From Enhydrobacter aerosaccus (GTDB lineage Bacteria; Pseudomonadota; Alphaproteobacteria; Reyranellales; Reyranellaceae), in NCBI GenBank assembly GCA_903839865.1, contig CAIMEE010000525.1:1-64000 (forward strand): a DNA stretch of 64,000 nucleotides, given 5' to 3'. Below are positions 41,072 through 50,543 of the stretch, in pieces. The notes below the pieces were generated by a model that was given only the letters and a program-made list of their open reading frames with translations, did no database searches and was not told where the DNA came from. The stretch's first letter is position 1; each line of letters starts with the position of its first letter. A program made the translations under genes and the position numbers.

Positions 41072-41994
41072 TCAATCGTTCCGATGTCGTCGCAGCCTGG
41101 GCCCGCATCAAGAGCCACGTCCGCCGCACGCCAGTGATCGAATTGCCGACGGGCCTCCCGGGTGTGCCGTACCCGCTCGCCGTGAAGCTCGAGCAGCTTC
41201 AGGTCAGCGGCACGTTCAAGGGGCGCGGTGCCTTTCACAAGCTCTTGTCTTCGACCGTGCCGCCCTCCGGCGTGATCGCGGCCTCGGGCGGCAACCATGG
41301 CGCCGCCGTCGCCTATGCCGCGCGCGCGCTCGGCCACAAGGCCGAGATCTTCGTGCCGACCATCGCCAGCCCCGCGAAAGTCGCGCGCCTGAAGAGCTAT
41401 GGCGCCACCGTGACGCAAGTGGGCACGCTCTACGTCGAGGCACGCACCGCCTCGGAGAAGCGCGCGGCCGAGACCGGCGCGCTGATCGTGCATGCCTACG
41501 AAGATCCCGGCGTGTTTGCCGGCGCCGGCAGCGTGGCGCTCGAATTCGCCGAGCAATCCCACCTCGATTCGTTGCTGGTCGCGGTGGGCGGCGGCGGCCT
41601 GATCGCCGGCTGCGCAGCGGCCGTCGGCACGACGACGAAGATCGTGGCGATCGAGACCGAAGGCACGCCGACGCTGTTCGAGGCGCGCAAGGCCGGCCGC
41701 CCAGTGCAGGTCGCGGTCTCCGGTGTGGCTGCCGATGCGCTGGGCGCCAGCCTGATCGGCACGCCCAATTTCGAGATCGCGCAGAAATACGTGGCCGACG
41801 CATTGCTGGTCACCGACGATGCCGTGCGTGCGGCGCAAAAGGCGCTGTGGGACGAGCTGCGCGTGATCGCCGAGCCGTCGGGTGCAACATCGCTCGCGGC
41901 CCTGATGTCGGGCGTCTACAAGCCCAAGCCGGGCGAGCGCGTCGGCATCCTGATCTGCGGCGCCAACACGGAGCTTTCCACGATCCCGCAGTAA
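41068..41994 (+). CDS. Threonine/serine dehydratase-like PLP enzyme (fold type II)
   Basis: A 308-residue PLP enzyme. The Schiff-base lysine is K51 in SGTFKGRGA, the substrate-carboxylate loop is ASGGNHGAAVAYAA, and the phosphate-binding glycine loop is VGGGGLIAG. There is no C-terminal regulatory (ACT-like) domain, so it resembles catabolic or racemase-like members such as biodegradative threonine dehydratases or serine racemase. It overlaps the HD gene stop and is followed by a candidate terminator. Confidence 0.88.
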   Translation: MINRSDVVAAWARIKSHVRRTPVIELPTGLPGVPYPLAVKLEQLQVSGTFKGRGAFHKLLSSTVPPSGVIAASGGNHGAAVAYAARALGHKAEIFVPTIASPAKVARLKSYGATVTQVGTLYVEARTASEKRAAETGALIVHAYEDPGVFAGAGSVALEFAEQSHLDSLLVAVGGGGLIAGCAAAVGTTTKIVAIETEGTPTLFEARKAGRPVQVAVSGVAADALGASLIGTPNFEIAQKYVADALLVTDDAVRAAQKALWDELRVIAEPSGATSLAALMSGVYKPKPGERVGILICGANTELSTIPQ

Positions 41995-42000
41995 GGCGGA

Positions 42001-42030
42001 GACGCCAGGGAACAATCCAGTCCCGGCGTC
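42001..42030 (+). terminator. Hairpin after the dehydratase gene
   Basis: GACGCC-A-GGGA pairs with TCCC-GGCGTC around a 9-nt loop. A weak T-containing stretch (GTTGCGTT) follows. It would close the operon beginning with the large membrane protein. Confidence 0.4.
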
Positions 42031-42065
42031 GTTGCGTTCCCACACATTAGAACGTGAGGGTTACG

Positions 42066-42236
42066 ATGGCCGACGGCAATACGGGCGGAAACAACGGCAT
42101 GCTCTACATGATCGTGGGCGCGCTCGTCGTCGTGGTCGCCGTGGGCGGCTTTATCATGTTCGGTGGACACCTGCCGGGCCAGAGCGAGAAGACCACGAAC
42201 ATCAAGGTCGAAATCCCCGCGCTCGAGAAGAAGTAG
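42066..42236 (+). CDS. Small single-pass membrane protein
   Basis: A 56-residue protein: a polar Gly/Asn N-terminus (ADGNTGGNNG), one membrane helix MLYMIVGALVVVVAVGGFIM, and a short lysine-containing tail ending EIPALEKK. ATG 42066 is preferred with GAGGG 7-9 nt upstream; an upstream in-frame start adds four residues. Similar small proteins occur widely in Rhizobiales-like genomes, function unknown. It lies between a dehydratase and lemA. Confidence 0.6.
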   Translation: MADGNTGGNNGMLYMIVGALVVVVAVGGFIMFGGHLPGQSEKTTNIKVEIPALEKK

Positions 42237-42309
42237 CAGCGCGCCAGGCGTTTCCCTCGTTGTGGGCTTCATGCGAGTATCGGGCCGCTCAAGCTTTGCA
42301 GGAGACGTC

Positions 42310-42921
42310 ATGACTGCCACGAGCCGCTCGACTCTTCCCGCCGCCTTCGCCCGCCTCCTGGCGATCGTTCTGTGCCTCGGGCTCGCTTCCTGCGGCTACA
42401 ACAACATCCCGACGCTCGAAGAGCAGGCCAAGGCCAAGTGGGCCGAGGTCCAGAACAACTACCAACGCCGCGCCGACCTGATCCCCAACCTGGTGGCGAC
42501 GGTGCAGGGATATGCCAAGCAGGAGAAGGACGTGCTGACCGCCGTGGTCGAAGCGCGCGCCAAGGCCACGCAGGTCAAGATCGACGTCTCGCAGCTCTCC
42601 GACCCGGAGAAGCTGAAGCAGTTCCAGGATGCGCAGAGCCAGCTTTCCGGCGCCCTCGGCCGCCTGCTGGCCATCAGTGAGAATTATCCCGACCTGAAGT
42701 CGAACCAGAACTTCCTCGCCTTGCAGTCGCAGCTCGAAGGCACCGAGAACCGCATCGCCGTGGCCCGCCGCGACTACATCGAGGCGGTGCGCGCCTACAA
42801 CACCGAGCTCAAGACCTTCCCGGGTATCCTGTGGGCGATGACCGCCTTCCGCGCCAACAAGCCCATGGCGGAGTTCACGGCCGGCGACGCCGCGCAGACG
42901 CCTCCAGCCGTCAAGTTCTGA
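42310..42921 (+). CDS. lemA: LemA family lipoprotein
   Basis: A 203-residue protein. A lipoprotein signal with lipobox LASC (cysteine 29) precedes the LemA four-helix-bundle domain: YNNIPTLEEQAKAKWAEVQN, RRADLIPNLVATVQGYA, LLAISENYPDLKSNQNF, RIAVARRDYIEAVRAYN. LemA proteins often sit beside TPM-domain (YgcG) genes, as here, and have been linked to cell-envelope stress. ATG 42310 follows AGGAGA. Confidence 0.92.
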   Translation: MTATSRSTLPAAFARLLAIVLCLGLASCGYNNIPTLEEQAKAKWAEVQNNYQRRADLIPNLVATVQGYAKQEKDVLTAVVEARAKATQVKIDVSQLSDPEKLKQFQDAQSQLSGALGRLLAISENYPDLKSNQNFLALQSQLEGTENRIAVARRDYIEAVRAYNTELKTFPGILWAMTAFRANKPMAEFTAGDAAQTPPAVKF

Positions 42922-42929
42922 TCACCGGC

Positions 42930-43700
42930 ATGCGTCCGCGTCGCTGGACGACCGGCGCCGGGATCGCGAGCGCGGGCCTCGCACTTTTCCTGTCGTTCGT
43001 GCTGGTGGCGGTTGCCGCCAACTTTCCGGCGCTGACCGGGCGGGTCGTCGACCAGGCCGACATCGTCGGCGCAACGGTGCGCGCGGACCTCGAGACCAAG
43101 CTGGCCGATCTCGAATCGAAGTCGGGCATCCAACTCGTGGTGGCCACGGTGAAGTCGCTCGACGGCCAGGAGATCGAGCCCTACGCCAACGAACTCTTCC
43201 GCACCTGGAAGCTCGGCGAAAAGACCAGGAACAACGGCGTGCTGCTGCTCGTCGCGCCGAACGAAAAGCGCGTGCGCATCGAGGTCGGCTACGGCCTCGA
43301 AGGCACGCTGACGGACGCCCTGTCGAAGGTGATCATCACCAACGCGATCACGCCGCGCTTCAAGACCGGCGATTTCGCTGGCGGCGTCACCCGCGGCGTC
43401 GACGACATCATCACCGTCCTGACCACGGACGCATCGGACTGGCAGAAGCGCCCGTCGCTGCGCATCGACAGCGAACCCGCATCGACGCCCGTGCCGTGGC
43501 TCGTGGTCCTGATCGTCTTCGTCGTTGTCGTCCTGATGATCGTGTCGCCCACCTTCCGCTGGATGGTGTTTGCCATGTTGATGAGCGGACGTTCCAGCGG
43601 ATCCGGCGGCTTTGGAGGCGGTGGATTTTCGAGCGGCGGGGGCGGCTTTTCTGGCGGGGGAGGCTCGTCCGGCGGCGGCGGCGCCTCGGGGAGTTGGTGA
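42930..43700 (+). CDS. TPM-domain protein (YgcG family), membrane-anchored
   Basis: A 256-residue protein: signal or anchor (GIASAGLALFLSFVLVAVAA), TPM domain (GRVVDQADIVG, IQLVVATVKSLDGQEIE, NNGVLLLVAPNEKRVRIEVGYGLEG, ALSKVIITNAITPRF), a second membrane helix (WLVVLIVFVVVVLMIVSPTF), and a glycine/serine tail (GFGGGGFSSGGGGFSGGG). This is the standard YgcG layout and is usually co-encoded with LemA. It begins 8 nt after lemA and overlaps the next gene. Confidence 0.9.
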   Translation: MRPRRWTTGAGIASAGLALFLSFVLVAVAANFPALTGRVVDQADIVGATVRADLETKLADLESKSGIQLVVATVKSLDGQEIEPYANELFRTWKLGEKTRNNGVLLLVAPNEKRVRIEVGYGLEGTLTDALSKVIITNAITPRFKTGDFAGGVTRGVDDIITVLTTDASDWQKRPSLRIDSEPASTPVPWLVVLIVFVVVVLMIVSPTFRWMVFAMLMSGRSSGSGGFGGGGFSSGGGGFSGGGGSSGGGGASGSW

Positions 43701-44314
43701 TGGATCTCGGCGAACCGGACCGCGCGCGCATCGCGGCTGCAATTCACGCGAGCGAGGCCCGAACGACGGGCGAAATCGTCTGCGTCCTGGCCAGGACGTC
43801 CTCGGCGCAGGCGACCGCCTTGCCCGTGTTCCTGGCGGCCGTGGCTGCGCTGGGGCTCCCGTGGCTCCTGATGTCGTTCACGGCGCTGTCGCTGCAGGTG
43901 ATGCTCACGCTCCAGGTCCTCCTCTTCCTGGCGCTTCTGCCGCTGCTCTCCCTGCCCAGGATCCGCGTGGCACTGCTGCCGCGTTCCGCCCGACGGGCGC
44001 TGGCCCACCGCATGGCCATAGAGCAGTTCGTGAGCCGAGGAATCGCACGCACCAGGGAGCGCACCGGAATCCTGATCTTCGTCTCGCTGGCGGAGCGCTA
44101 CGCCCGCATCGTGGCCGATGAGGGGATCGCCAGCCTGGTGCCGCAGACGGAGTGGCAAGGCGCCATCGATGCGCTGACCGCGCACATGGGTGACGGCCGC
44201 ATTGCCGATGGCTTCGTGTCGGCAATCGAGCGCTGCGGGGCGGTGCTCGCGACACACTTTCCGTCGACCGGAGCGGACCGGAGCGAATTGCCCGATCGCA
44301 TCTACCTGATCTGA
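43700..44314 (+). CDS. Second TPM-domain membrane protein
   Basis: A 204-residue protein whose TPM-like domain (IHASEARTTGEIVCVLARTS, then after the membrane part ERTGILIFVSLAERYARIVAD and AIDALTAHMGDGRIADGFV) is interrupted by two membrane helices near residues 35-85. This resembles the shorter YgcG-related partner found with LemA and YgcG. TGATG overlap with the preceding gene suggests one complex. It ends 4 bp from the convergent ABC_sub_bind gene. Confidence 0.85.
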   Translation: MDLGEPDRARIAAAIHASEARTTGEIVCVLARTSSAQATALPVFLAAVAALGLPWLLMSFTALSLQVMLTLQVLLFLALLPLLSLPRIRVALLPRSARRALAHRMAIEQFVSRGIARTRERTGILIFVSLAERYARIVADEGIASLVPQTEWQGAIDALTAHMGDGRIADGFVSAIERCGAVLATHFPSTGADRSELPDRIYLI

Positions 44315-44318
44315 TTGT

Positions 44319-45278
44319 TTACTCAATCACCTCGTCGGCGCGTTGCAGGAAGGCCGGCGGAACGGCGACGCCGAGCTGGGCTGCGAGCTTCAGGTTGATC
44401 GCGAGCTTCACGACGGTGGGCTGCTCGATCGGCATGTCGCTGGGCCGGGTGCCGCGCAGCAGCTTGAGGGCCTGACGGCCGCGCTGCCGGAACATCTCCA
44501 TGAGGCTCGGACCATAGGCGGCGAGCGCGCCTTCCCGGACGCCTTCGGACCATTGGTACATCGTGGCGAGCCCCAATGCAGTCGATGTGTCGAAAACTTT
44601 CTGCCGCATCGCAAACAGGATCGCGCCGCCGAGAATGTTGAGGGCGGTGACGCCCTCCGCTTTCGCCTTCTTCAGCGCAGGCTCGATGTCGTCGGGCTTC
44701 GAGATCGGCAGCACCGACATGTCGACCCCGATTTCCCTGGCGCGCGCCTGCAGGAAGGCGACCTTGGTGTTGGTGCCATCCGTCAGCATCGCCATCTTCT
44801 TCGCTCGTGGCAAAAGCTCGATCAGCAATTCCTGGCGCTTGCCATCGAGGTCGGCGGAGAGAAGGCTTATTCCGGTCGTGTTGCCATGCCGGTTGGCCAA
44901 CGACTCGACGAGGCCGTCGCCCACCATGTCGTCGGTGATGGCGAGGATCGGGGTCGTGCTCGTGGCGGCCTGCGCGGCCCGGCTGGCGGCGGTGCCGCCC
45001 GTCAGGAACAGATCGACCTTGTCCTCGGCGATCTGTCGCGCAGCTTCCATCATCTGGTCGGGACGCAGGCTCACGCCGCGCGGATCCACGGTGAGATTTC
45101 GGCCCAGGACGAACCCGTTGTTCTTCAGCTCGTCCAGTACCGTGGCGATGGTGGGATCGGTGATCGGCGCGGCGAAGACGGGTCCGATACGATACATGCG
45201 GCCCGCCGTCTGCGCGCGAGCGGCCGCCGGAAGAAAGGGAGCGATGGCGATGGACGCCAGGAGCTCGCGCCGCTTCAT
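44319..45278 (-). CDS. ABC transporter substrate-binding protein, ABC_sub_bind (TrpX-like)
   Basis: A 319-residue periplasmic receptor with a signal peptide (KRRELLASIAIAPFLPAAARA) and the ABC_sub_bind fold: YRIGPVFAAPI, LKNNGFVLGRNLTVDPRG, KVDLFLTGGTAASRAA, KMAMLTDGTNTKVAFLQA. Orphan members are very common in Bradyrhizobium-type genomes. The ATG shares ATGA with the cytochrome c stop, so the two are transcribed together. No permease is nearby. Its ligand is unknown. Confidence 0.9.
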   Translation of the reverse strand: MKRRELLASIAIAPFLPAAARAQTAGRMYRIGPVFAAPITDPTIATVLDELKNNGFVLGRNLTVDPRGVSLRPDQMMEAARQIAEDKVDLFLTGGTAASRAAQAATSTTPILAITDDMVGDGLVESLANRHGNTTGISLLSADLDGKRQELLIELLPRAKKMAMLTDGTNTKVAFLQARAREIGVDMSVLPISKPDDIEPALKKAKAEGVTALNILGGAILFAMRQKVFDTSTALGLATMYQWSEGVREGALAAYGPSLMEMFRQRGRQALKLLRGTRPSDMPIEQPTVVKLAINLKLAAQLGVAVPPAFLQRADEVIE

Positions 45279-46591
45279 TTAGGCTTGTCCTTGGCCTTGG
45301 GCTCCGGCGGCGGATGATCGCGCATGCGATCGACGTCGTAGAGATAGGCGGGCCAGATCGGCTGGCGCAGGCGGTCGCGCCGCAGATAGTCGGCGATGTC
45401 GATGATCTCCGCATCGCTCAGCGCGTTCCGGAAGGGCGGCATCATCGGTCCCGGCGCATCGGTCGGGTTGATGCCGACACCATCGAGTACGGCGAGCACG
45501 AAATTGTTCGGCCGCGGATACCAGATTGCCGAACTCAGCATCAGCTCCGTCCGCGTGGCGAGCGGCTGCGAGTCGCCGCCGTCATGGCATCCCGCGCAGG
45601 CGGCGTAGTAGAGCTGCCGCCCGCGATCCTTCGGCGCGCCTGTCGCGCGGTCGCGCGATCGGGCCAGCACCTCCGCCGTCAGCGCCTCGGGCCGCGCGCT
45701 CACCGGCCGGATGAGATCGCCGAAGTAGGTGGCGATGGCCTGGATGTCGCTGTCGGGCAGGGCGGCCAGGCTCTGCACCACTGGGCCCATCGGCCCCAGC
45801 GCGCGGCCATGGATCGTCGTGTTGCCGCGCAGGAAGCTGGCAAGCTCTTCCCGGGTCCAGCGCTGCGGCGAAAAGCTGTAGTGCAGCGGCCACGCCCACC
45901 AGTCGTGTTCGATGCGCGCGCCGTAGTAGGGATGGCCGACCGACTCCGCGCCCAGGATGTTGCGCGGCGTGTGGCAGGCGGCACAGTGCGCCAGCCCCTC
46001 GGAGAGATAGGCGCCGCGGTTCCAGTCGGCGCTCTTGGCCGGATCGGGCCGGAACGGCTCGGGCTTGAAATAGAGCATCTTCCAGCCGGCCTGCAGGGCG
46101 CGGATGTTGAGCGGGAAGGGCACGGTGTTGGCGGGCGTCTTCGCCTTCACCGGCGGCAGGGTCATGAGATAGGCATAGAGCGCCGCCACATCGTCGTCGG
46201 TCAGCAGGGCGAAGTGATTGTAGGGGAAGGCCGGGAAGAGGTGCTTGCCGTCGCGCCCCACGCCCTCTCGCAGCGCGCGCGTGAAGGCGGCGAGCGACCA
46301 GGTGCCGATGCCGGTGTCGCGATCGGGCGTGATGTTGGTCGAGTGGATGGTGCCGAACGGCGTCTCCATCGCATAGCCGCCGGCGAAGGGCGCGCCGCCG
46401 GCGGCGGTGTGGCAGGTGGCGCAATTGCCGCCGCTCGCGAGCATCTTGCCCTTGGCCACCAGCCCGGGCGCGAAGGACTGCGGCGCGGGCAGATCGATCG
46501 GTGCGATCGCCGGCCGCCACGCAAGCGCCGCGTAGGCCACGACGCCGACGGCGACGACGCAGATCAATCCGAAAAGCGGCCGTATCGACAC
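45275..46591 (-). CDS. Triheme cytochrome c (alcohol/gluconate dehydrogenase subunit type)
   Basis: A 438-residue membrane-anchored or secreted cytochrome. An N-terminal hydrophobic segment (LFGLICVVAVGVVAYAALAW) precedes three CxxCH heme sites: C57-C60-H61 (CATCH), C203-C206-H207 (CAACH), C332-C335-H336 (CAGCH). The sequence MLASGGNCATCHTAAGGAPF and YLSEGLAHCAACHTPRN are typical of the cytochrome subunit of membrane flavin- or PQQ-dependent dehydrogenases, which passes electrons to the ubiquinone pool or an oxidase. No dehydrogenase subunit is adjacent, so its partner lies elsewhere. Confidence 0.92.
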   Translation of the reverse strand: MSIRPLFGLICVVAVGVVAYAALAWRPAIAPIDLPAPQSFAPGLVAKGKMLASGGNCATCHTAAGGAPFAGGYAMETPFGTIHSTNITPDRDTGIGTWSLAAFTRALREGVGRDGKHLFPAFPYNHFALLTDDDVAALYAYLMTLPPVKAKTPANTVPFPLNIRALQAGWKMLYFKPEPFRPDPAKSADWNRGAYLSEGLAHCAACHTPRNILGAESVGHPYYGARIEHDWWAWPLHYSFSPQRWTREELASFLRGNTTIHGRALGPMGPVVQSLAALPDSDIQAIATYFGDLIRPVSARPEALTAEVLARSRDRATGAPKDRGRQLYYAACAGCHDGGDSQPLATRTELMLSSAIWYPRPNNFVLAVLDGVGINPTDAPGPMMPPFRNALSDAEIIDIADYLRRDRLRQPIWPAYLYDVDRMRDHPPPEPKAKDKPK

Positions 46592-46612
46592 GCCTGTACT
46601 CCTCAGCCCGGC

Positions 46613-47041
46613 CTAGGTCGCGAGCGTGGAATAGGTCGCCCGCCCGGTGGCGACCAGCGCCTTCTGGTCGTTGAACACGTCGACGTCCACCAGCCCGACG
46701 CTCTTGCCGGCGCGGCGCACCGTCGCGGTGGCGGTGAGCGAGGTCTTGATCGAGGGGCGCAGGTAGTCGACGCGGAAGTTGATCGTGGGCAGCGGCCGGC
46801 GCAGCGCCATGATCAGCGCATAGTCGCCGACCGTGTCGATGATCGCCGCGATCGGCCCGCCGTGCCACATGGCCGTGCCCGGCCCGCGCTCGAACTCCGG
46901 ACGGAAGGCGCAGGTCATCGTCACCGTCTCGCGCGCGGGATCGGCTTCGGTGACCTTGAGGCCGAGGAAGGAGATGAACGGCGAGTTGTCGAGGAACTTT
47001 TGCAGCTCTTCCTTGGTCAGCGGCAGGATTTTGTCGCTCAT
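46613..47041 (-). CDS. PaaI-family thioesterase (hotdog fold)
   Basis: A 142-residue hotdog-fold protein. The central helix segment reads HGGPIAAIIDTVGDYALIM, preceded by RGPGTAMW, and the strand INFRVDYLRPSIKTSLTATATV completes the fold; this is the PaaI-type acyl-CoA thioesterase pattern. The start is ATG 47041, which overlaps the stop of the upstream oxidoreductase gene. Longer in-frame starts have no homology. It may release or recycle CoA in the pathway with the acyl-CoA ligase. Confidence 0.88.
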   Translation of the reverse strand: MSDKILPLTKEELQKFLDNSPFISFLGLKVTEADPARETVTMTCAFRPEFERGPGTAMWHGGPIAAIIDTVGDYALIMALRRPLPTINFRVDYLRPSIKTSLTATATVRRAGKSVGLVDVDVFNDQKALVATGRATYSTLAT

Positions 47042-48051
47042 GGCGCCACCACGACCTTCCCGAACACTTCGCGATCCTCGATGACGCGCAACGCCTCGGC
47101 GGCGTTCGAAAGCTTGTAGACCTTGTCGACCAGCACCTTGAGCTTGCCGGACTGCACCAGCTCGAGGAGCTTCTCGATGTCGGTGCGCATCCAGCCGTTG
47201 GAGCCCAGGACCTTCAGCTCGAAGGTCCAGATGAAGCGGATGTCTTCCTTGGGATCGAAGCCTGCCGTGGCGCCGCACGTCAGCAGGCGGCCGCCCACCT
47301 TGAGGATGCGCAACGACTTCACCCAGGTGTCGCCGCCGGTATAGTTCACCACCACGTCGAGGCCCTGGTCGGTGCCGGCGCCGCGCCGCGTCGGCTTGCC
47401 GTACATCGCATAGGCTTCCTTCACGAAGTCCTTCTCGATGTAGTTGATCGTCTTGTCGGCGCCCAGCTCCATCAGGCGCCTGGCCTTGGCGTCAGTGCCG
47501 GCGCAGGCCACGACCTCGCAGCCCGCGAGCTTGGCGAGCTGCAGGCAGCACACGCCGACGCCGCCCGAGGCCCCCAGGATCAGCACCTTCTCGCCCTTCT
47601 TGATGCCGCCGTTGGTCACCATCATGCGCAGCGCCGTGCCGTAGGCCACGGGCAGCGCCGCGGCGTCGGAGTAGGAGACGCCGTCCGGGATCTTCACCAG
47701 CTGGTGCGCGCGCGCCTTGCACAGTTCCGCGAGGCCGCCATGCACCGTCTCGCCCATCAGCCCGCCCTCGATGCGGTTGATCGGATCGACCAGCACACGG
47801 TCGCCCTTCTTCCAGCCGGTGACGCCGGGGCCGACCTCGGCGATTTCACCGGCGACGTCGAGGCCCATGATGGCGGGCATCGGCACCTTGATGCCGGGCA
47901 TGCCGCGGCGCGTGAAGACGTCGTGGTAGTTCAGCGACGATGCCTTGACCGCGACGATCACGTCGCCCTCGCCGGGCACGGGATCGGGAAAGCCGGTTTC
48001 GAAGACGAGGCGCTCGGGCCCGCCATGTTCGCGAACGACGGCAGCTTTCAT
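47038..48051 (-). CDS. Zinc-binding dehydrogenase / quinone oxidoreductase-like (MDR family)
   Basis: A 337-residue medium-chain reductase. [37 protein letters not shown] and the nucleotide loop [18 protein letters not shown] identify the NADPH-dependent quinone reductase/enoyl reductase branch. The structural-zinc cysteine cluster is absent. It is bracketed by ATGA overlaps with the acyl-CoA ligase (upstream) and the thioesterase (downstream), so it probably reduces an enoyl or similar group on a CoA or free acid. Confidence 0.9.
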   Translation of the reverse strand: MKAAVVREHGGPERLVFETGFPDPVPGEGDVIVAVKASSLNYHDVFTRRGMPGIKVPMPAIMGLDVAGEIAEVGPGVTGWKKGDRVLVDPINRIEGGLMGETVHGGLAELCKARAHQLVKIPDGVSYSDAAALPVAYGTALRMMVTNGGIKKGEKVLILGASGGVGVCCLQLAKLAGCEVVACAGTDAKARRLMELGADKTINYIEKDFVKEAYAMYGKPTRRGAGTDQGLDVVVNYTGGDTWVKSLRILKVGGRLLTCGATAGFDPKEDIRFIWTFELKVLGSNGWMRTDIEKLLELVQSGKLKVLVDKVYKLSNAAEALRVIEDREVFGKVVVAP

Positions 48052-49565
48052 TCTGGAAGTGCTCCTGCTGGGATCTGCTTGGCAAGCATGCGCTTGTCGA
48101 TCTTGTTGGTGCCCGCGAGCGGCATCTCGTCGACGAAGAAGACGCGGCGCGGATGCTGGTAGGGCGGCGCGTTGGCCAGCGCATAGGTCTTTACCGCCTG
48201 CTCGTCGAGCTGGGCGTATTTTCTCCGCACGACGAACGCCACCGGCTTGTGGCCCTTCAGCTCGTCCGGCACGGGAAGCACGGCGGCCTGGTCAATGGCG
48301 GGATGCTTCTCCAGCATCTTCTCGACTTCGCCGGGATAGATGTTCTCGCCGCCGCACACGAACATGTCGTCGACGCGGCCGACGAAATAGAAGAAGCCGT
48401 TGCTGTCGCGGCGGAAGACGTCGCTGGTGCGGTAGTAGCCGTCCGGCGTCATCACCTCGGCCGTCTTGGCGGGCAGCTTGTGATAGTGCGTCATCAGCGC
48501 GCCGCACCTCATCTGGAGCTCGCCCCCCTGAGCGTCATCTCCGGAAACTTCCTTGCCGTCGCGCACCAGCCGCAGCTGCACCGCGGGGCTGGGATACCCG
48601 GTCGAGATGTCGGGCGTGGGCAAGCCAGCTGGATGCGGCCCGAACACCACAGGACCTGCCTCGGTGGTGCCGTAGCCGTTGCCGATGACGGCCTTGGGAA
48701 ACACCGCGCGGGTCTGGTCGACCAGAGACTGGGTGATCGGGGCAGAGCCCATGCGCACGGCCTCGACGGCCGAGAGATCGGCGCTGGCCAGCAGCTCCTT
48801 CTCGCGCAGCAGCATGGCGATCATGGTCGGCACCGACGTCAGGAACGCCACGCGATGCTTGGCGGCGGCGGCGATATAGCCCTTCGTGGTGAACTGCGGC
48901 AGCAGCACGACCGTGTCGCCGTGGCTGAACGTCGTCTGGCACATCGCCAGACCGTTCATGTGATAGAGCGGCGCGGCGACGAGGGCGCGCTGGCCTTCCG
49001 GCACCGCCCGGCGCGGCCGCTGGCTGATCGCCCAGAGGTGCGAGTAGTGCGAGAGCACGACGCCCTTCGGCCGCCCGGTGGAGCCGGACGTATACAGGAA
49101 CATCGCCGACTCTTCGGGCTTCATCACCAGCGGCGTGAACGGGCCGTCATCGAGCAGCGAGGAAAAGTCCTTGTCGAAGGAGATCTTCGGCACGCTGTCG
49201 GGCGCCAGCGGCAGCCGCGCATCGTCGCCGATCACCAGCTTGGCGTCGCAGTCGCCCACGATGTAGGCCACCGTCTCGGCGGGCAACTTCCAGTTCACCG
49301 GCACCGACACCAGGCCCGCCTGCATCGTGCCGAGGAAGGTGATCAGGAATTCCGCCCGGTTGGCCGACAGGATCGCGACCCTGTCGCCGCGCTGCAGCCC
49401 GCGCTTCAGCAGACCGCGCGCCACCGCGCCGGTGAGCCGCATCAGGTCGGCGTAGCTGTAGCGGCGTTCCTGGCCGTTGCCGCCTTCGTCGATCAGCGCC
49501 AGCGCTGTCGGCGGGACGTCGCGCGAAAGAGCGTCGCCCTGGTTGTCGTATTTGACGTCCAACAT
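48048..49565 (-). CDS. Acyl-CoA synthetase / AMP-dependent ligase
   Basis: A 505-residue ANL-superfamily ligase activating a carboxylic acid as an acyl-AMP and then acyl-CoA. Motifs: P-loop [59 protein letters not shown], and the catalytic-lysine region [10 protein letters not shown] near the C-terminus. The substrate cannot be named; long-chain or aromatic acids are both possible. It starts 2 nt past the VOC gene stop. Confidence 0.93.
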   Translation of the reverse strand: MLDVKYDNQGDALSRDVPPTALALIDEGGNGQERRYSYADLMRLTGAVARGLLKRGLQRGDRVAILSANRAEFLITFLGTMQAGLVSVPVNWKLPAETVAYIVGDCDAKLVIGDDARLPLAPDSVPKISFDKDFSSLLDDGPFTPLVMKPEESAMFLYTSGSTGRPKGVVLSHYSHLWAISQRPRRAVPEGQRALVAAPLYHMNGLAMCQTTFSHGDTVVLLPQFTTKGYIAAAAKHRVAFLTSVPTMIAMLLREKELLASADLSAVEAVRMGSAPITQSLVDQTRAVFPKAVIGNGYGTTEAGPVVFGPHPAGLPTPDISTGYPSPAVQLRLVRDGKEVSGDDAQGGELQMRCGALMTHYHKLPAKTAEVMTPDGYYRTSDVFRRDSNGFFYFVGRVDDMFVCGGENIYPGEVEKMLEKHPAIDQAAVLPVPDELKGHKPVAFVVRRKYAQLDEQAVKTYALANAPPYQHPRRVFFVDEMPLAGTNKIDKRMLAKQIPAGALPE

Positions 49566-49567
49566 GC

Positions 49568-50410
49568 CTATTCGATGAACTCCAGAACCGCGTTGATCGC
49601 CTGCTTCGCGGGAACGATCACGCGATCGGCCTTCTTGATCACGCCCGCGATCTTGCCGGCGGCCAGCGCCTTCGCCGCCTTATCGAGTGAGACCGTACGC
49701 AGCGTGAGGCCCGCCATGTAGGCGGGGCGGCCCTCGGCGTCGGGCACGGCGTCGCCGAACTCGGCCTTGAGCGTTGCCTCGGTCACGATGTCGTAGCGCG
49801 CGTTGCCGACGGTGAGCGACTTGCCGCCCTTGATGTCGTGGATCGACTCGGGACCGAACATGTCGGCATAGAGCTTCGCCGCCTTCGCAGGGTCGGGCTC
49901 GACGATGATCGCGCGCGCGACGGCGACCGCGCCGTTGGCGTGATGGCGCCATTCGTCCCGCCACACCAGGTCGCGCGTGAAGTGGTGGCAGAAATAGACG
50001 CGGCCGTAGGGCATGTGGCCGGGCTTCATGCGGATCGTGCGGAAGCGCGCGTCGCCTTCGCCGCCGGCATACTTCACCGGCCGCGTGAATTCGACCGGAG
50101 GATCGAACGGCGCGCCGACCTTCTGGAGTTCCGCGTAGGTGACGGCCGAATCCTCGGAGCCGAACACCAGTCCATTGAGTCCAAAGGCGTAATTCAGGAT
50201 GTCGAGACGACCGGACGTTGCGTTCTTCGGCACGGCGATCAACTCGAGATAGTCGGTGCCGAACATCGCCAGGTGGTTCATCGACCCCAGCGAATGGTAG
50301 CCGCGCTCGGTGAGGGTGAAGCCCAGGCGCCGGTAGACGTCGGCGGCATGGTCCATATCGTCGCGGGCGTTGATGACGACGTGGTCGAGGGTGGCCAAAG
50401 GTAATGTCAT
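49568..50410 (-). CDS. VOC-superfamily protein (glyoxalase-like domain)
   Basis: A 280-residue two-module vicinal-oxygen-chelate protein. [21 protein letters not shown] is the first metal-strand pattern, [20 protein letters not shown] follows, and a second module begins around [20 protein letters not shown]. It resembles the 'glyoxalase-like domain' family PF13468 of unknown activity. It heads the leftward ligase-reductase-thioesterase unit and is divergent from the peptide importer operon. Confidence 0.85.
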   Translation of the reverse strand: MTLPLATLDHVVINARDDMDHAADVYRRLGFTLTERGYHSLGSMNHLAMFGTDYLELIAVPKNATSGRLDILNYAFGLNGLVFGSEDSAVTYAELQKVGAPFDPPVEFTRPVKYAGGEGDARFRTIRMKPGHMPYGRVYFCHHFTRDLVWRDEWRHHANGAVAVARAIIVEPDPAKAAKLYADMFGPESIHDIKGGKSLTVGNARYDIVTEATLKAEFGDAVPDAEGRPAYMAGLTLRTVSLDKAAKALAAGKIAGVIKKADRVIVPAKQAINAVLEFIE

Positions 50411-50543
50411 GCGGTGCTCCCGGGCGGAGAATGGACGTCCAAACTGAGGGCCGCCAGCAAGATTCTCTTTCTCTGGCGCACATTTTGCTGCGACTCTGAA
50501 GTCCGGCCGCTAGGCTTCGGCTCGTACCGATGAGAGGAACACC